64,000 nt of DNA from Cohnella hashimotonis (lineage in GTDB: Bacteria; Bacillota; Bacilli; Paenibacillales; Paenibacillaceae): assembly GCF_030014955.1 (NCBI RefSeq), contig NZ_JAGRPV010000001.1, positions 7,899,501-7,963,500 on the forward strand. Direction: 5' to 3'. Position numbers and translations under genes: made by a program. Shown in pieces: positions 40,499 through 50,167 of this stretch. Under the pieces are notes generated by a model, which saw only the letters and a list, made by a program, of their open reading frames with translations, did not search any database and was not told the DNA's origin. Within the stretch, counting starts at the first letter, position 1; every line of letters starts with the position of its first letter.

Positions 40499-42685
40499 AT
40501 GTCGGAAGAGGATCGTAGCAACAAAGGAAAGATTGGAACGAGACAGGCTATGCCGGAGGAAAACGGCGGGACCCTCTCCAGAAGAAAGCTGCTGGCCTCG
40601 CTGGGCTTCGCGGGAGCGGCTGTCGTCGCGGGCAGCTTGATTCCGAGCGGCGCATTTGCAGCGGAGAAGAAGGAGGGCGCCTCCAAATCCGGCAGCGTGG
40701 CGGCCTGCGATCCGGACGAGCTCTGCGGCAGAGTCACGGCCATCGAGACCGACCTTGACGGGCAGGTGCAGCTGGTCGACTATGGCGCCAACGGCAGCGT
40801 CGCGGCCGACACGGCGGCATTGGCCTCGCTTGCCGCGTATGTCAACGCGTTTCCCAACGGCACGCAGCCGCTCGGCATCGTCGACGGCATTCCGGTTCGC
40901 GTCGGCATCAACCGCGCATCTGCGCCGCTGAAGTACACGTTCAGCGCGGGAGCCGCCTTCACGCGCCCCGTGGAGCTCGTCGGCAGCGTCTCCAAAGTAT
41001 TGAATTATACAGGCTCCGGCGTCTTCCTGAGCATGGGCACGGATGACGGACGCACGAGCGGCAATCTGTTCAACGACGATCATTATCTGCTGGAGGGTCT
41101 TCACTTCACCGGCGGAAAAAACATGTCGGCAGGCATCAGCTTCGCCCCGTTTTTCGGCCTGATGGCCAGAATAAGGAACTGCATCTTTAACCAGTTCGGC
41201 AACCCGAACAGCTGGGCGATCGAGTTCCAGGCGCAAAACTGGTGGCCGGAAATCGCGGGCTGCCGCTGGGAAGCGCTGGACGACCAGGCGAAAAATTTCG
41301 TGAAGGCGATCGATGACGGCCGCAGCGGCGCATACCGCGGCTCCGGCAATTCGCGGCTTAGCTTCGTCGATAACAAGTGCAAATGGCACGGCCTGCTGAT
41401 CGGCGGCACCGGCATTTACACGAATGCGGTCAAGACGTTGATCAGCCGCTGCGACTTCGAAAACGCGGCCGTCGGCGTGCAGCTCGGCTCCCCCTCGATG
41501 AAAACGGAGATCGAAAATTGCTACTTCGAGCAGCCGCTTGGAGGAACCTCGATTCGACTGGGCGATCAAACGCCGCAGCCCAATAACAATATCCACTTGA
41601 TCAGCATCAAGGACATCTACGTAAACCTGCACGGCACCGGCAAATTTCTGGACACGGCGAACGCCAGCGTCGTCACCGCAGGCACGCAGATCGACGGCGT
41701 GACCCTCTTGCTCGGCGCGGAGCAGAGCCCGGTGCTTAACCTGAACGACCAGCCGGGCCAATATGTCCGGGTGCGCAATCTTGTGGCGTCCTATCAGCCG
41801 CTCGTGCCGGTGACCGCGAACCCCATTCACGTCATCGACGTCGACGGCGTGCACAACAGGACGGTCGTAAACGGTGCGCTCGCCGTCTCCCAGACGGGCG
41901 ACAGCTATACGATTCCGGCCAATACGCTCAAGCGGCTCGCCGACATGTGGTATGCCAAGACCGACTTCGGCTCTTGTACGGCTTCGCGGGTGCTGCTGAG
42001 CAATGCCGACTTCATGCGGACCCGCAAATCGCAATATGCGCTGCGATTCACGCCAGGCGGGTCGGGCACCTATAAATCCGTGTATTTCATGGTGCCGGGC
42101 TTAAGCGAGATGGCCGGACATGTGTGCACGGTGCAGCTGTTCGCCCGCGCCGCCTCCGCCGCGAACCTGCGGGTCGTCGCCCAGGCTGCCTATTCGGCCA
42201 CGGCGATCGTGCCCGCTGAGATCAAAGCGGAGAACGTATCGCTCACGACAAGCTTCAAGGAGTTCACGTTCCCGTTCTGGCTCGGCAACCATGCGAGCTT
42301 GAACAAGGATTCGTGGTTCATGCTCGAGCTGAGAATGCCGGATGCGCCGGCCTGGTACGAATTTACCGGCGTGCGGATCAATCACGGAGACTTCGGCCTT
42401 TGCGCGAGCAACGATTACCTCCCTGCGGGAGATACGCTCGAGGCGGTCCGGCACTATTTCGAGCGCAAGGCCGTCGCGCTGACCACGACAGGAACGACTA
42501 CGCTTACGGTGGATATGGCGCCCAAAGCGAAAGCGCTCGGATCGGCCGTCATGACTTTTACGACCCCCGTTAGAAGCGCGCTCTCCGGCACGGAGGTGCA
42601 GGGCGGAGCGAAGTTCAACTTCGGCAGCTCCATTACGACGCTCGACGCCGTCGTGGATTTCGATACGCAAGCTTTTCAATTTTAG
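40499..42685 (+). CDS. Tat-exported right-handed beta-helix protein (pectate-lyase-like, tailspike-like)
   Basis: This 728-residue protein has a twin-arginine signal: SRRKLLASLG with R28-R29, a hydrophobic stretch and a likely cleavage after AFA (about 54). Next comes LVDYGANG, the usual entry to pectate-lyase-3-type beta-helices, then many short strands with N/G/I ladders to about residue 450. The C-terminal part (about 490-640) looks like a carbohydrate-binding jelly roll. The segment EAVRHYFERK with flanking strands resembles the ends of phage tail-fibre proteins. No catalytic residues can be assigned safely. The ATG at 40499 follows GAGGAGG. tatA and tatC follow at once, so this is probably the dedicated substrate of that translocon. 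Confidence 0.85.
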   Translation: MSEEDRSNKGKIGTRQAMPEENGGTLSRRKLLASLGFAGAAVVAGSLIPSGAFAAEKKEGASKSGSVAACDPDELCGRVTAIETDLDGQVQLVDYGANGSVAADTAALASLAAYVNAFPNGTQPLGIVDGIPVRVGINRASAPLKYTFSAGAAFTRPVELVGSVSKVLNYTGSGVFLSMGTDDGRTSGNLFNDDHYLLEGLHFTGGKNMSAGISFAPFFGLMARIRNCIFNQFGNPNSWAIEFQAQNWWPEIAGCRWEALDDQAKNFVKAIDDGRSGAYRGSGNSRLSFVDNKCKWHGLLIGGTGIYTNAVKTLISRCDFENAAVGVQLGSPSMKTEIENCYFEQPLGGTSIRLGDQTPQPNNNIHLISIKDIYVNLHGTGKFLDTANASVVTAGTQIDGVTLLLGAEQSPVLNLNDQPGQYVRVRNLVASYQPLVPVTANPIHVIDVDGVHNRTVVNGALAVSQTGDSYTIPANTLKRLADMWYAKTDFGSCTASRVLLSNADFMRTRKSQYALRFTPGGSGTYKSVYFMVPGLSEMAGHVCTVQLFARAASAANLRVVAQAAYSATAIVPAEIKAENVSLTTSFKEFTFPFWLGNHASLNKDSWFMLELRMPDAPAWYEFTGVRINHGDFGLCASNDYLPAGDTLEAVRHYFERKAVALTTTGTTTLTVDMAPKAKALGSAVMTFTTPVRSALSGTEVQGGAKFNFGSSITTLDAVVDFDTQAFQF

Positions 42686-42709
42686 CCAAGACTAAGGAGG
42701 AGAATGATT

Positions 42710-42943
42710 ATGCATCCGACTTCCATCACCGGCTTTGTCCTGATTCTTATCGTAGCGCTGCTGTTGTTCGGCCCGAGCAAGCTGCCCGAGTTGGGCAAGG
42801 CGTTCGGCCGCACGCTCCGGGAATTCAAAAACGGCGCAAAGGAATTGATGCCGGATAAGGAGCCCACGCTCCGGGAAGTGCTGTCGGACGACGACGTTCG
42901 GATGACGGCGGACGCGAGCCGACAGATCCAGGTTCCTAAGTAA
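42710..42943 (+). CDS. tatA: Twin-arginine translocase subunit TatA
   Basis: This 77-residue protein has the classic TatA layout: a short N-terminal helix ([24 protein letters not shown]) with the FGP hinge, then an amphipathic helix ([17 protein letters not shown]) and a charged tail. It forms the pore that carries folded proteins across the membrane. I prefer ATG 42710, nine bases from AAGGAGG, over ATG 42704, only three bases away. It lies 24 bases after the beta-helix gene and 32 before tatC, one transcript. Confidence 0.94.
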   Translation: MHPTSITGFVLILIVALLLFGPSKLPELGKAFGRTLREFKNGAKELMPDKEPTLREVLSDDDVRMTADASRQIQVPK

Positions 42944-42975
42944 GCCCCGGCATGCGAGCGGGAGAGGGAGCAACT

Positions 42976-43806
42976 ATGAACAACGCGGCTATGAAGATCG
43001 AGGATACCAAGATCGACGACATGAAAAAAGCGGACATGAAGCTCTCTTTGCATCTGGCGGAGCTTCGCAAACGGTTGTTCCTGATCCTTCTCGTGCTGGC
43101 GGCAACGATGGCCGGCGGGCTGTGGATCGCGACCGATCTGTTGAATTATTTGCGGACGCTGGGACCTGCAGCGGGGATCATGTGGCATGCTTTTTCACCG
43201 TGGGACAGCATCCGGGTCTATATGCAGGCTGCGTTTCTCTGTTCGGTCGGGGTGTCGATGCCGTTCATCCTTTATCAGCTGTGGGCGTTCGTACGCCCCG
43301 GCCTTCGCCGGGAAGAGAGGTCGGCCGCGCTGCGGTATATTCCGCTGGCGACGCTGCTGTTCGCGGCAGGCGTGGCATTCGCCTACTTTGTCGTATTCCG
43401 GTCGGCCTTCCGCTTTTCCGCTACGTTAAACGAACGGATGGAGATGACGGAGACCTACGGTACGGCGCAGTATTTTTCGTTCATGTTCAGCATTCTGCTG
43501 CCGGTCTCCCTGATTTTCGAGCTTCCTGCCGTCCTGATGTTCCTCACCAAGCTGCGTCTGATTCGGCCGGTCTTCCTTCGGAAGTACCGCCGGCACGCAT
43601 ACCTCGGCCTGATCGCCGTCTCCACCTTTATCGCGCCACCGGACTTTGTGTCCAATCTCCTGATCGCGGCTCCGCTCCTCCTGTTGTTCGAGCTGAGCGT
43701 CATGCTCTCTTCCTTCATCCACCGAAGGCAGGTGCTGCTCGATCGGGCGTCGGAATCCGCGACCGGAGATCCGGGGAGTCCGCAACCGCAAATGCAGACA
43801 GGCTGA
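42976..43806 (+). CDS. tatC: Twin-arginine translocase subunit TatC
   Basis: This 276-residue protein has six membrane helices and recognises twin-arginine signals. Family motifs are LHLAELRKRLFLI at the cytoplasmic N-terminus, SMPFILYQLWAFVRPGLRREERS between helices 2 and 3, and LRLIRPVFLRKYRRHAYLGLIAVSTFIAPPD. The N-terminal 22 residues are an unusual charged extension rich in K, D and M. Start is ATG 42976 after GAGAGGGAG; an upstream GTG/ATG at 42952 lacks support. With tatA it makes a minimal TatAC translocon of the Firmicutes type, without TatB. Confidence 0.95.
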   Translation: MNNAAMKIEDTKIDDMKKADMKLSLHLAELRKRLFLILLVLAATMAGGLWIATDLLNYLRTLGPAAGIMWHAFSPWDSIRVYMQAAFLCSVGVSMPFILYQLWAFVRPGLRREERSAALRYIPLATLLFAAGVAFAYFVVFRSAFRFSATLNERMEMTETYGTAQYFSFMFSILLPVSLIFELPAVLMFLTKLRLIRPVFLRKYRRHAYLGLIAVSTFIAPPDFVSNLLIAAPLLLLFELSVMLSSFIHRRQVLLDRASESATGDPGSPQPQMQTG

Positions 43807-43916
43807 TCGGCGCCAATCCGGGTCTGTCCGTCGGAAGGATCGTCTTCCGGCGGCAGATCCTTATTTGGTAAACTTGGAGGACAATCCGCGGCCGCCGGCG
43901 CGAGAGGAGAAGACGC

Positions 43917-45659
43917 ATGCAGCTATTCGCGCGTTTGGGCAATCTGTCCATTTTCCCCAAGCTGATTCTTACGTTTATCGCGATCATTCTGCCCATGTTC
44001 GGTCTCAGCATCGGCTTGAACGAGCTCGGCAAGCGGGAGGTCAAACAGCAGCTCTCCAATACGATGAACGCGCAGATCCATTATTACTTTCTTTCCCTTG
44101 AAAAAGAAATCCAGCAGATTATTCGGACGCAGATGGAGATGGTCAACGATCCGGACCTGCAGAAGCTGGTCGGGCTGGGATCGATCTTGTCGGAGTACGA
44201 GAAATCGGTGTTGATCGGCAATCTGGACAACAAGCTGAGAAGCTACAGGGAATCGAGCGTCTATATCAAGGATATCAGCCTGTACGTGAATTCGGTAGCG
44301 CACGTGGTGACGACGGCCAATACGGCCGCCCACCCCGTCACGAAGGAATCGATGGATGAAGTCTACCAGGCAATGTTCACCCACGGCTTTCCGTTGATCT
44401 ACGCGAAAGACCGCCTGTACGTGAACGTGAACGAACCGGTCGCCCCGGGCTCGGGGAAGGCCGTCCCCTACATGCTCCAGGTCGAATTGTCCGTGGACGC
44501 CATAACAATGACGCTGAACAGCTTCAACCCCAACGGAGAGACCGTGCTGTTCAATAACGCGTGGTCGATCGGCAGCGAGAAGGATCCGGGGCTATTCGCG
44601 CAAATCAAGCAGCGGGTCATGCCTGACGAAAAAAACGCAAGCGGGCAGTCAAGTCTGCGGGTGGACAAGAAAACCTACCTCACCTTCTACGAAAAGTCCC
44701 TGGCGCTTGACGCCGCGCTTTTATTTTATATGCCGGAAAACCGGGTGCTGGGTACGCTGAAAACGTATCAGACCTGGTCCTGGCTGCTCGTGGCCAGCTC
44801 GCTGGTTATCGTCATCGTGTTTTCGTACGGCATCTATATGCTTATTCATCGCCCTCTGAGGCGATTGGTCAAGCAGTTTAAAAGCGTTGAGGCCGGCAAC
44901 TTTAACGTCTCCTCTTCCCATAAGAACCAGGATGAATTCGGTTATCTGTTCCGTCAATTCAATAAGATGGTCCAAAACCTGAAGGTGCTGATCGACGATC
45001 TCTACGTTCAGAAAATCCGGCTGCAGCATTCGGAGCTGAAGCAGCTGCAGGCGCAGATCAACCCGCATTTCCTCTATAACAGCTTCTTCACCCTGCACCG
45101 GCTGATCTTGAATTACGATAACGATTCCGCTGCCGTCGTATCCAAAAACCTGGGCGAGTACTTCCAATATATCACGCGAAACGCGCAGGACGAGGTCAGC
45201 CTTGAATCCGAAATCAAGCATGCGCGCTCCTATGTAGAGATTCAGAACGTTCGGTTCTCTAATCGCATCGAGACCGAGTTCGGCAGCCTGCCGGCGCATC
45301 TGCACGATATCCGGGTTCCCAGGCTGATCGTGCAGCCGATTATCGAAAACGTCTATCAGCACGGACTCGGCGATAAGGTGCTGGAGGGCAGGGTGCGCGT
45401 CGGCTTCGAGGAAGCGGACGGGAAACTGCGGATCGGCGTAGAGGACAACGGCCCCGGCCTTGGGCCGGCGGAAGTGGACCTGCTGCGCAGCCGGATGGAT
45501 CAAGCGGACCCCGGCGGGGAGAGCACCGGGTTGATCAACGTACACCGGCGGCTGCAGCTGAAGTTCGGCGCCGAGTACGGCGTCTCGATCGCGCGAAGCG
45601 AACTCGGCGGCCTGTTCGCGAGCATCATCATCCCGATAGAAAGAAGGGATCAACCATGA
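43917..45659 (+). CDS. YesM-like membrane sensor histidine kinase
   Basis: This 580-residue kinase has a membrane helix at about 15-35 and an extracellular sensor domain (about 40-280). A second helix (WLLVASSLVIVIVFSYGIYML) and a HAMP domain follow, then the LytS/YesM-type phospho-acceptor region (LQAQINPHFLYNSF, His about 384). The HATPase has N-box VQPIIENVYQHGL and G-box DNGPGLG. It senses an extracellular sugar-related signal and phosphorylates the regulator encoded next. Start is ATG 43917 after GAGAGGAGA, 110 bases beyond tatC. It overlaps the response regulator gene by 4 bases. Confidence 0.94.
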   Translation: MQLFARLGNLSIFPKLILTFIAIILPMFGLSIGLNELGKREVKQQLSNTMNAQIHYYFLSLEKEIQQIIRTQMEMVNDPDLQKLVGLGSILSEYEKSVLIGNLDNKLRSYRESSVYIKDISLYVNSVAHVVTTANTAAHPVTKESMDEVYQAMFTHGFPLIYAKDRLYVNVNEPVAPGSGKAVPYMLQVELSVDAITMTLNSFNPNGETVLFNNAWSIGSEKDPGLFAQIKQRVMPDEKNASGQSSLRVDKKTYLTFYEKSLALDAALLFYMPENRVLGTLKTYQTWSWLLVASSLVIVIVFSYGIYMLIHRPLRRLVKQFKSVEAGNFNVSSSHKNQDEFGYLFRQFNKMVQNLKVLIDDLYVQKIRLQHSELKQLQAQINPHFLYNSFFTLHRLILNYDNDSAAVVSKNLGEYFQYITRNAQDEVSLESEIKHARSYVEIQNVRFSNRIETEFGSLPAHLHDIRVPRLIVQPIIENVYQHGLGDKVLEGRVRVGFEEADGKLRIGVEDNGPGLGPAEVDLLRSRMDQADPGGESTGLINVHRRLQLKFGAEYGVSIARSELGGLFASIIIPIERRDQP

Positions 45660-47347
45660 TCAGACTGCTGATCGTCGACGATGAGCCGATCATCGTCAAC
45701 AGCATGTACCAATTATTCCGAGAGGCCGTTCATCTGGATATCGAAATCTATCGGGCCTATACGGTCTACGAGGCGTTGGATATTCTCCAGCAGCACCGGA
45801 TCGATCTCGTACTGTCCGACATCCGCATGCCGGGCTTAAGCGGGATCGAGCTTCAGAAGACGATCATTGAAAAATGGCCGAAGTGCCAAATCATATTTCT
45901 GACGGGATACGACGAGTTCGAATACGCCAAGCAAGCGATTCGCAACGGCGGAGTCGCCGATTATTTGCTGAAGCACGAAGACGACGATATCATCCTGCAA
46001 TCGGTCGAGAAGGCCGTCGCGTCCATCGAGAAGCAGGCGCTGACCGACAGCTATGCCCTGCAATCGCAGGAGAAGCTGCGAATGGCGCTCTCCGCGGTGC
46101 AGAAAAACGTCCTGTTCGATCTGATCTACGGCAAGCCCGCACCGGAGCTGCTGGCCCGGAAGTTCGCGCAGTTGGAAATGCCGCTGCGGGCGGACCGGCC
46201 CGTGTACCTGTCGGTCGGGCGGGTGGACGCCTGGGCGTACCCGGACAACGAAACGGACCGGGAGCTGCTCGCTTTTGCCGTACAAAATGTCGTGGACGAA
46301 TTTTTAAGCGCGGCCGGCATCTGCGTGTCGGTCGCTTTCGGGCATCATCAGTTTCTCTGGCTGATGCAGCCGGAGGCGCGCGCGGAAGAATCCCCCTCCG
46401 AGGCCGCGGAAGCGGAGCCGGCCTGGAAGCTGCTGATGGCCAAAGTCCGGGGCTTGCTCGAGGATGCGCAGACGGCATGCAAGCAGGTGCTGAAGGTTTC
46501 CGTGTCGTTTGCCATGAGCGACGAGCCGGCGGACTGGGAGGACTTCGGAACGCGGTTCAACTATTTGAAAGTATTGCTCGGTCATGGGGGAGACGGCAAG
46601 CGCGAGCTGTTGATTCAGGAAGGCAATAAGCTGGGCGGTCTCGAGATCGATCGCAATCGCCGGTATTTTGCCGAGTCCCAACAGCTGAGGAAGCAGCTCG
46701 GACAACTGGAGGATTACCTCGAGAGCGGACAGGAGGAGGCGTTCATGGCGCTTTACGAGCCGATCATGAACGGAGAAGCCCCCTCCCGCAGTCATACCGA
46801 CCGGCTCGAGCTCTTTTATTCCGTTTCCCTGTATTTGCTGTCGTACGCGAACCGTACGGGGCTGCTGCATGTCCTGTCGTCCAGGATGAATATCGGCAAG
46901 ATGACGCAGTACGACGCCCACGATACGTGGGACAGCGTGGTCGATTACTTCGCCGACTTCGCCCGTCTTCTATTCGCGAACAGGCAGAGCAGCCCCGAGA
47001 TGTACGCGCAGCGTACGATTCAGAGCATACACCAGTACGTTCAGAGTCATCTGGATCAGGAATTGACGCTGACGAATCTGGCGGCGCACGTCAATCACAG
47101 TCCGGCCTATCTGTCGAGACTGTACAAGAAAGAAACCGGCGTTACGCTGTTCAACTACATTACGGAATGCCGGATGGCGAAGGCCAAAGAAATGCTCGCC
47201 GGCACCGCCATGAAAATACACAAAATCGCGACCGCCGTCGGCTACGAATCGCCCCCGCAGTTCACCCGTTCATTCAAAAAGTGGTTCAAAATCACGCCGC
47301 AGGAGTACCGCGACGCCCATCAACAGCTCGACGCGGACAAGAGATAA
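45656..47347 (+). CDS. YesN-like response regulator with AraC DNA-binding domain
   Basis: This 563-residue regulator has a receiver domain (1-120; LLIVDDEPI, phospho-Asp in LVLSDIRMPG, Lys in YLLKHEDDD). A long middle region (about 130-450) and a C-terminal double HTH of AraC type (LTNLAAHVNHSPAYLSRLYKKETG; IHKIATAVGYESPPQFTRSFKKWF) follow. It overlaps the kinase gene by 4 bases (ATGA), a tightly coupled pair. The expected target is the promoter of the ABC importer starting 112 bases downstream, where a TATAAT sits at 47401. Confidence 0.94.
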   Translation: MIRLLIVDDEPIIVNSMYQLFREAVHLDIEIYRAYTVYEALDILQQHRIDLVLSDIRMPGLSGIELQKTIIEKWPKCQIIFLTGYDEFEYAKQAIRNGGVADYLLKHEDDDIILQSVEKAVASIEKQALTDSYALQSQEKLRMALSAVQKNVLFDLIYGKPAPELLARKFAQLEMPLRADRPVYLSVGRVDAWAYPDNETDRELLAFAVQNVVDEFLSAAGICVSVAFGHHQFLWLMQPEARAEESPSEAAEAEPAWKLLMAKVRGLLEDAQTACKQVLKVSVSFAMSDEPADWEDFGTRFNYLKVLLGHGGDGKRELLIQEGNKLGGLEIDRNRRYFAESQQLRKQLGQLEDYLESGQEEAFMALYEPIMNGEAPSRSHTDRLELFYSVSLYLLSYANRTGLLHVLSSRMNIGKMTQYDAHDTWDSVVDYFADFARLLFANRQSSPEMYAQRTIQSIHQYVQSHLDQELTLTNLAAHVNHSPAYLSRLYKKETGVTLFNYITECRMAKAKEMLAGTAMKIHKIATAVGYESPPQFTRSFKKWFKITPQEYRDAHQQLDADKR

Positions 47348-47459
47348 CAGGAGTCAAGGAAAGTAAAAGGATGCCTGTATTTTATGTCGTAAACGCTCCC
47401 TATAATGGGGGTTAGCAATAGCAGCAAGTATACAAAAATAGAAAAAACGGAGGGTTTCA

Positions 47460-49148
47460 ATGAAAACGAAAGCGAGGAAAAGCATCAGTTCGATCGCGTT
47501 GGCCAGCCTTGTTCTTACGATGGTTACGGCATGCAGCGGCAACGGAAATGCAGGCAAGTCCGATGCGTCTGCCAGCCCTTCGCCGGCTTCCGGATCGTCT
47601 CCGGCGAGCGGCAGCGCGCAGCCTGTGGAGAAGGCCGATCCGTTCGGCAAGATCGATCCGCCGATCGAGGTTACCGCGGTACGCGCCGCCGCGCCGCTGA
47701 AGTTCGAGAACGGAGAGACGATCGAAAACAACGGTTGGACGAAGCTCTACGAGAACGAACTGGGGATCAAGATCAAATACCAGTGGATCTCCGACCAGTT
47801 CGAGCAGAAGATGAACGTCACGATGGTGTCGGGCAATCTCCCCGATCTGATGCCGCTGACCGGCGGGCAGTTCAAGCGGCTGGCCGAATCGGGCCAGCTG
47901 GCCGATCTGACGGAAGCGCTCGACAAATACGGCTCGGATACCGTCAAGGAAATCTACAAGAAAGATGGCGGGCTCGGCTTGCAGTCCGCGACCTACGACG
48001 GCAAACTGCTGGCGCTGCCTTGGCTTGGAAGCTACACCGATACTGCGCCGCTGCTGTGGATCCGCACCGATTGGTTGAAAAAGCTGAACCTGCCCGAGCC
48101 GAAGAGCATGGACGACGTGCTGAAAATCGCGGACGCGTTCGTCAACCAGGACCCGGACGGCAACGGCAAGAAAGACACGTACGGCCTGGCGGCGAACAAG
48201 GACCTGCTCACCGACCTGTTCGGTCTCGACGGCTTCTTTAACAGCTATCATGCGTATCCAAAAATTTGGATCAAGGACGCCTCCGGCAACATCGCGTACG
48301 GCAGCATCCAGCCGGAAATGAAAACGGCGCTGGCCAAACTGCAAGAGCTTTATAAGTCGGGGATCATTGACCGCGAGTTTGCCGTCAACAACACGGATAA
48401 AGTCGGCGAGGCGGCCAACGCGGGAAAATTGGGACTGACCTACTCCGTCCACTGGCTGCCGCTGTATTTGCAAGCCGGCAAAAACCAGGATCCCAATATG
48501 GAATGGAAGCCCTACCGGCTCCAGTCGATCGACGATCAGCCTGCGCAGCCGAGGGCCATCTATGCGATCAACACGTATTACGCCGTACGCAAAGGCATGG
48601 CGCATCCGGAGGCGATCGTGAAGCTGATGAACGCCGCCATGCGCATATGGCCGGAGGACAAGTATCCGGTGTCCGAGATCCAGGTGAACGGCGACGTGGA
48701 GAAGTGGAAGTACAGATTCGTCCACAACCAGAACCCGACGCAAAACCTGGACGCTTACAAGAGAGTCAACGAAGCCATCGAAAAAAACGACGAATCGGTG
48801 CTGGATCCCAATACGGGAGAGCCCAACGTATACAAAAACGTGAAGGCCTATCTCGGCGGCGATATGAACGGCTGGGGCTATAACGGCGTGTTCGGCTCGG
48901 AGGGCTCGCAATCGATCTACGCGCAGTACGAGAAAGAGAATGCCTATAAAATATCCGAATTTATGGGTTCCTCCACGCCGGCCATGACGGAAAAGGGCGT
49001 AACGCTCGACAAGCTTGAGCTCGATACCTACACCAAGATCATTATGGGAGAGGCGTCCGTCGATACGTTCGACGAATTCGTAGCCAATTGGAAGAAGCTC
49101 GGCGGCGACGAGGTTACGAAGGAAGTGGCGGCTTCGGTCAACAAATAA
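47460..49148 (+). CDS. ABC sugar importer, solute-binding lipoprotein (LplA-like)
   Basis: This 562-residue extracytoplasmic lipoprotein has lipobox VTAC and a Ser/Ala/Pro-rich linker (about 25-55). Its large family-1 binding fold is of the LplA/YtcQ type, with WTKLYENELGIKIKYQW, GNLPDLMP and DPDGNGKKDTYGLAAN, a short calcium-site-like motif of this group. It captures an oligosaccharide produced outside the cell. Start is ATG 47460 after CGGAGGG. No ATPase gene is present here, which is normal for this importer type because MsmX-like ATPases are shared. Confidence 0.93.
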   Translation: MKTKARKSISSIALASLVLTMVTACSGNGNAGKSDASASPSPASGSSPASGSAQPVEKADPFGKIDPPIEVTAVRAAAPLKFENGETIENNGWTKLYENELGIKIKYQWISDQFEQKMNVTMVSGNLPDLMPLTGGQFKRLAESGQLADLTEALDKYGSDTVKEIYKKDGGLGLQSATYDGKLLALPWLGSYTDTAPLLWIRTDWLKKLNLPEPKSMDDVLKIADAFVNQDPDGNGKKDTYGLAANKDLLTDLFGLDGFFNSYHAYPKIWIKDASGNIAYGSIQPEMKTALAKLQELYKSGIIDREFAVNNTDKVGEAANAGKLGLTYSVHWLPLYLQAGKNQDPNMEWKPYRLQSIDDQPAQPRAIYAINTYYAVRKGMAHPEAIVKLMNAAMRIWPEDKYPVSEIQVNGDVEKWKYRFVHNQNPTQNLDAYKRVNEAIEKNDESVLDPNTGEPNVYKNVKAYLGGDMNGWGYNGVFGSEGSQSIYAQYEKENAYKISEFMGSSTPAMTEKGVTLDKLELDTYTKIIMGEASVDTFDEFVANWKKLGGDEVTKEVAASVNK

Positions 49149-49250
49149 GCCGCGGTCGTTCAAAATCCTGCAAATGAAGCCGGGAGACGGTGGCCCAAGC
49201 GGCCCTTTCTCCCGCGCTTGCTTCAACCGACAGACAGGAGGTTCGTTGGT

Positions 49251-50150
49251 ATGAACTTAAGGAAACGGCTGCGCGAGCTTCCCTTGCACGTCATGCTGCT
49301 GCCGGGTGTCGTTATCTTATTCGTCTACAGCTATATCCCCATGGTCGGAATCACGATTGCCTTCCAGAAGTTCGATCCGATCAAGGGCTTGTTCGGGTCC
49401 GAATGGACGGGAACGGACAACTTTCGATATGTGATACAGATGCCGGACATTGTGCAGGTACTGTGGAATACGGTGTTCATCGCCTCCATGAAAATCGCGG
49501 CCGGACTGATCGTCCCGATCATCGTCGCGCTGCTCCTCAATGAGCTGAAGAACCAGCTAGTCAAACGAGGCGTTCAAACGCTGATTTACCTGCCGCACTT
49601 TCTGTCCTGGGTCATCCTCGGCGGCATTCTGATCGACATTTTATCTCCTTCGCAGGGCATTGTCGCGCAATTGTTCAAAGCGATGGGCCTTGATCCGATT
49701 TTTTTCCTGGGCTCCAATCAGTGGTTCCCGTTCGTCATCGTCCTGTCGGATATTTGGAAGGAGTTCGGCTTCGGCACGATCGTGTTCTTGGCCGCGATCA
49801 CGGGGATCAATCCCTCGCTGTACGAAGCGGCCATCATGGACGGCGCGTCGCATTGGCGCCAGACCTGGCATGTCACGCTGCCCGGCATGATGCCAATCAT
49901 CGTGCTAATGGCGACATTAAGCCTCGGTAATGTCCTGAATGCCGGGTTCGACCAGATCTTTAACCTCTACGGACCCGTCGTCTACGAGAGCGGCGATATC
50001 CTCGATACTTTAATTTATCGGATGGGCCTGATCGACGCGCAGTTCGGCGTAGCGACCGCCATCGGGCTGCTGAAGTCGGTCGTCTCCACGATCCTCATTT
50101 CCGTTTCCTACTACATGGCGTACCGCATCGCCAATTACCGTATTTTCTGA
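49251..50150 (+). CDS. ABC sugar importer, permease (LplB-like)
   Basis: This 299-residue permease has six membrane helices. The first (HVMLLPGVVILFVYSYIPMVGI) follows a basic N-terminus, and FQKFDPIKGLFGSEWTG is characteristic of LplB/YtcP partners. The EAA loop reads EAAIMDGASHWRQTWHVTLPGM. Start is ATG 49251, after AGGAGG; the frame is open to 49218. It pairs with the LplC-like permease encoded 18 bases downstream. Confidence 0.93.
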   Translation: MNLRKRLRELPLHVMLLPGVVILFVYSYIPMVGITIAFQKFDPIKGLFGSEWTGTDNFRYVIQMPDIVQVLWNTVFIASMKIAAGLIVPIIVALLLNELKNQLVKRGVQTLIYLPHFLSWVILGGILIDILSPSQGIVAQLFKAMGLDPIFFLGSNQWFPFVIVLSDIWKEFGFGTIVFLAAITGINPSLYEAAIMDGASHWRQTWHVTLPGMMPIIVLMATLSLGNVLNAGFDQIFNLYGPVVYESGDILDTLIYRMGLIDAQFGVATAIGLLKSVVSTILISVSYYMAYRIANYRIF

Positions 50151-50167
50151 GAAGGGAGTCGGACGCC

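Noticed and set aside
40424..42034. Minus-strand open frame of 536 codons opposite the beta-helix gene
   Set aside because: Overlaps the clearly coding Tat-signal protein; composition and lack of motifs show it is a shadow.
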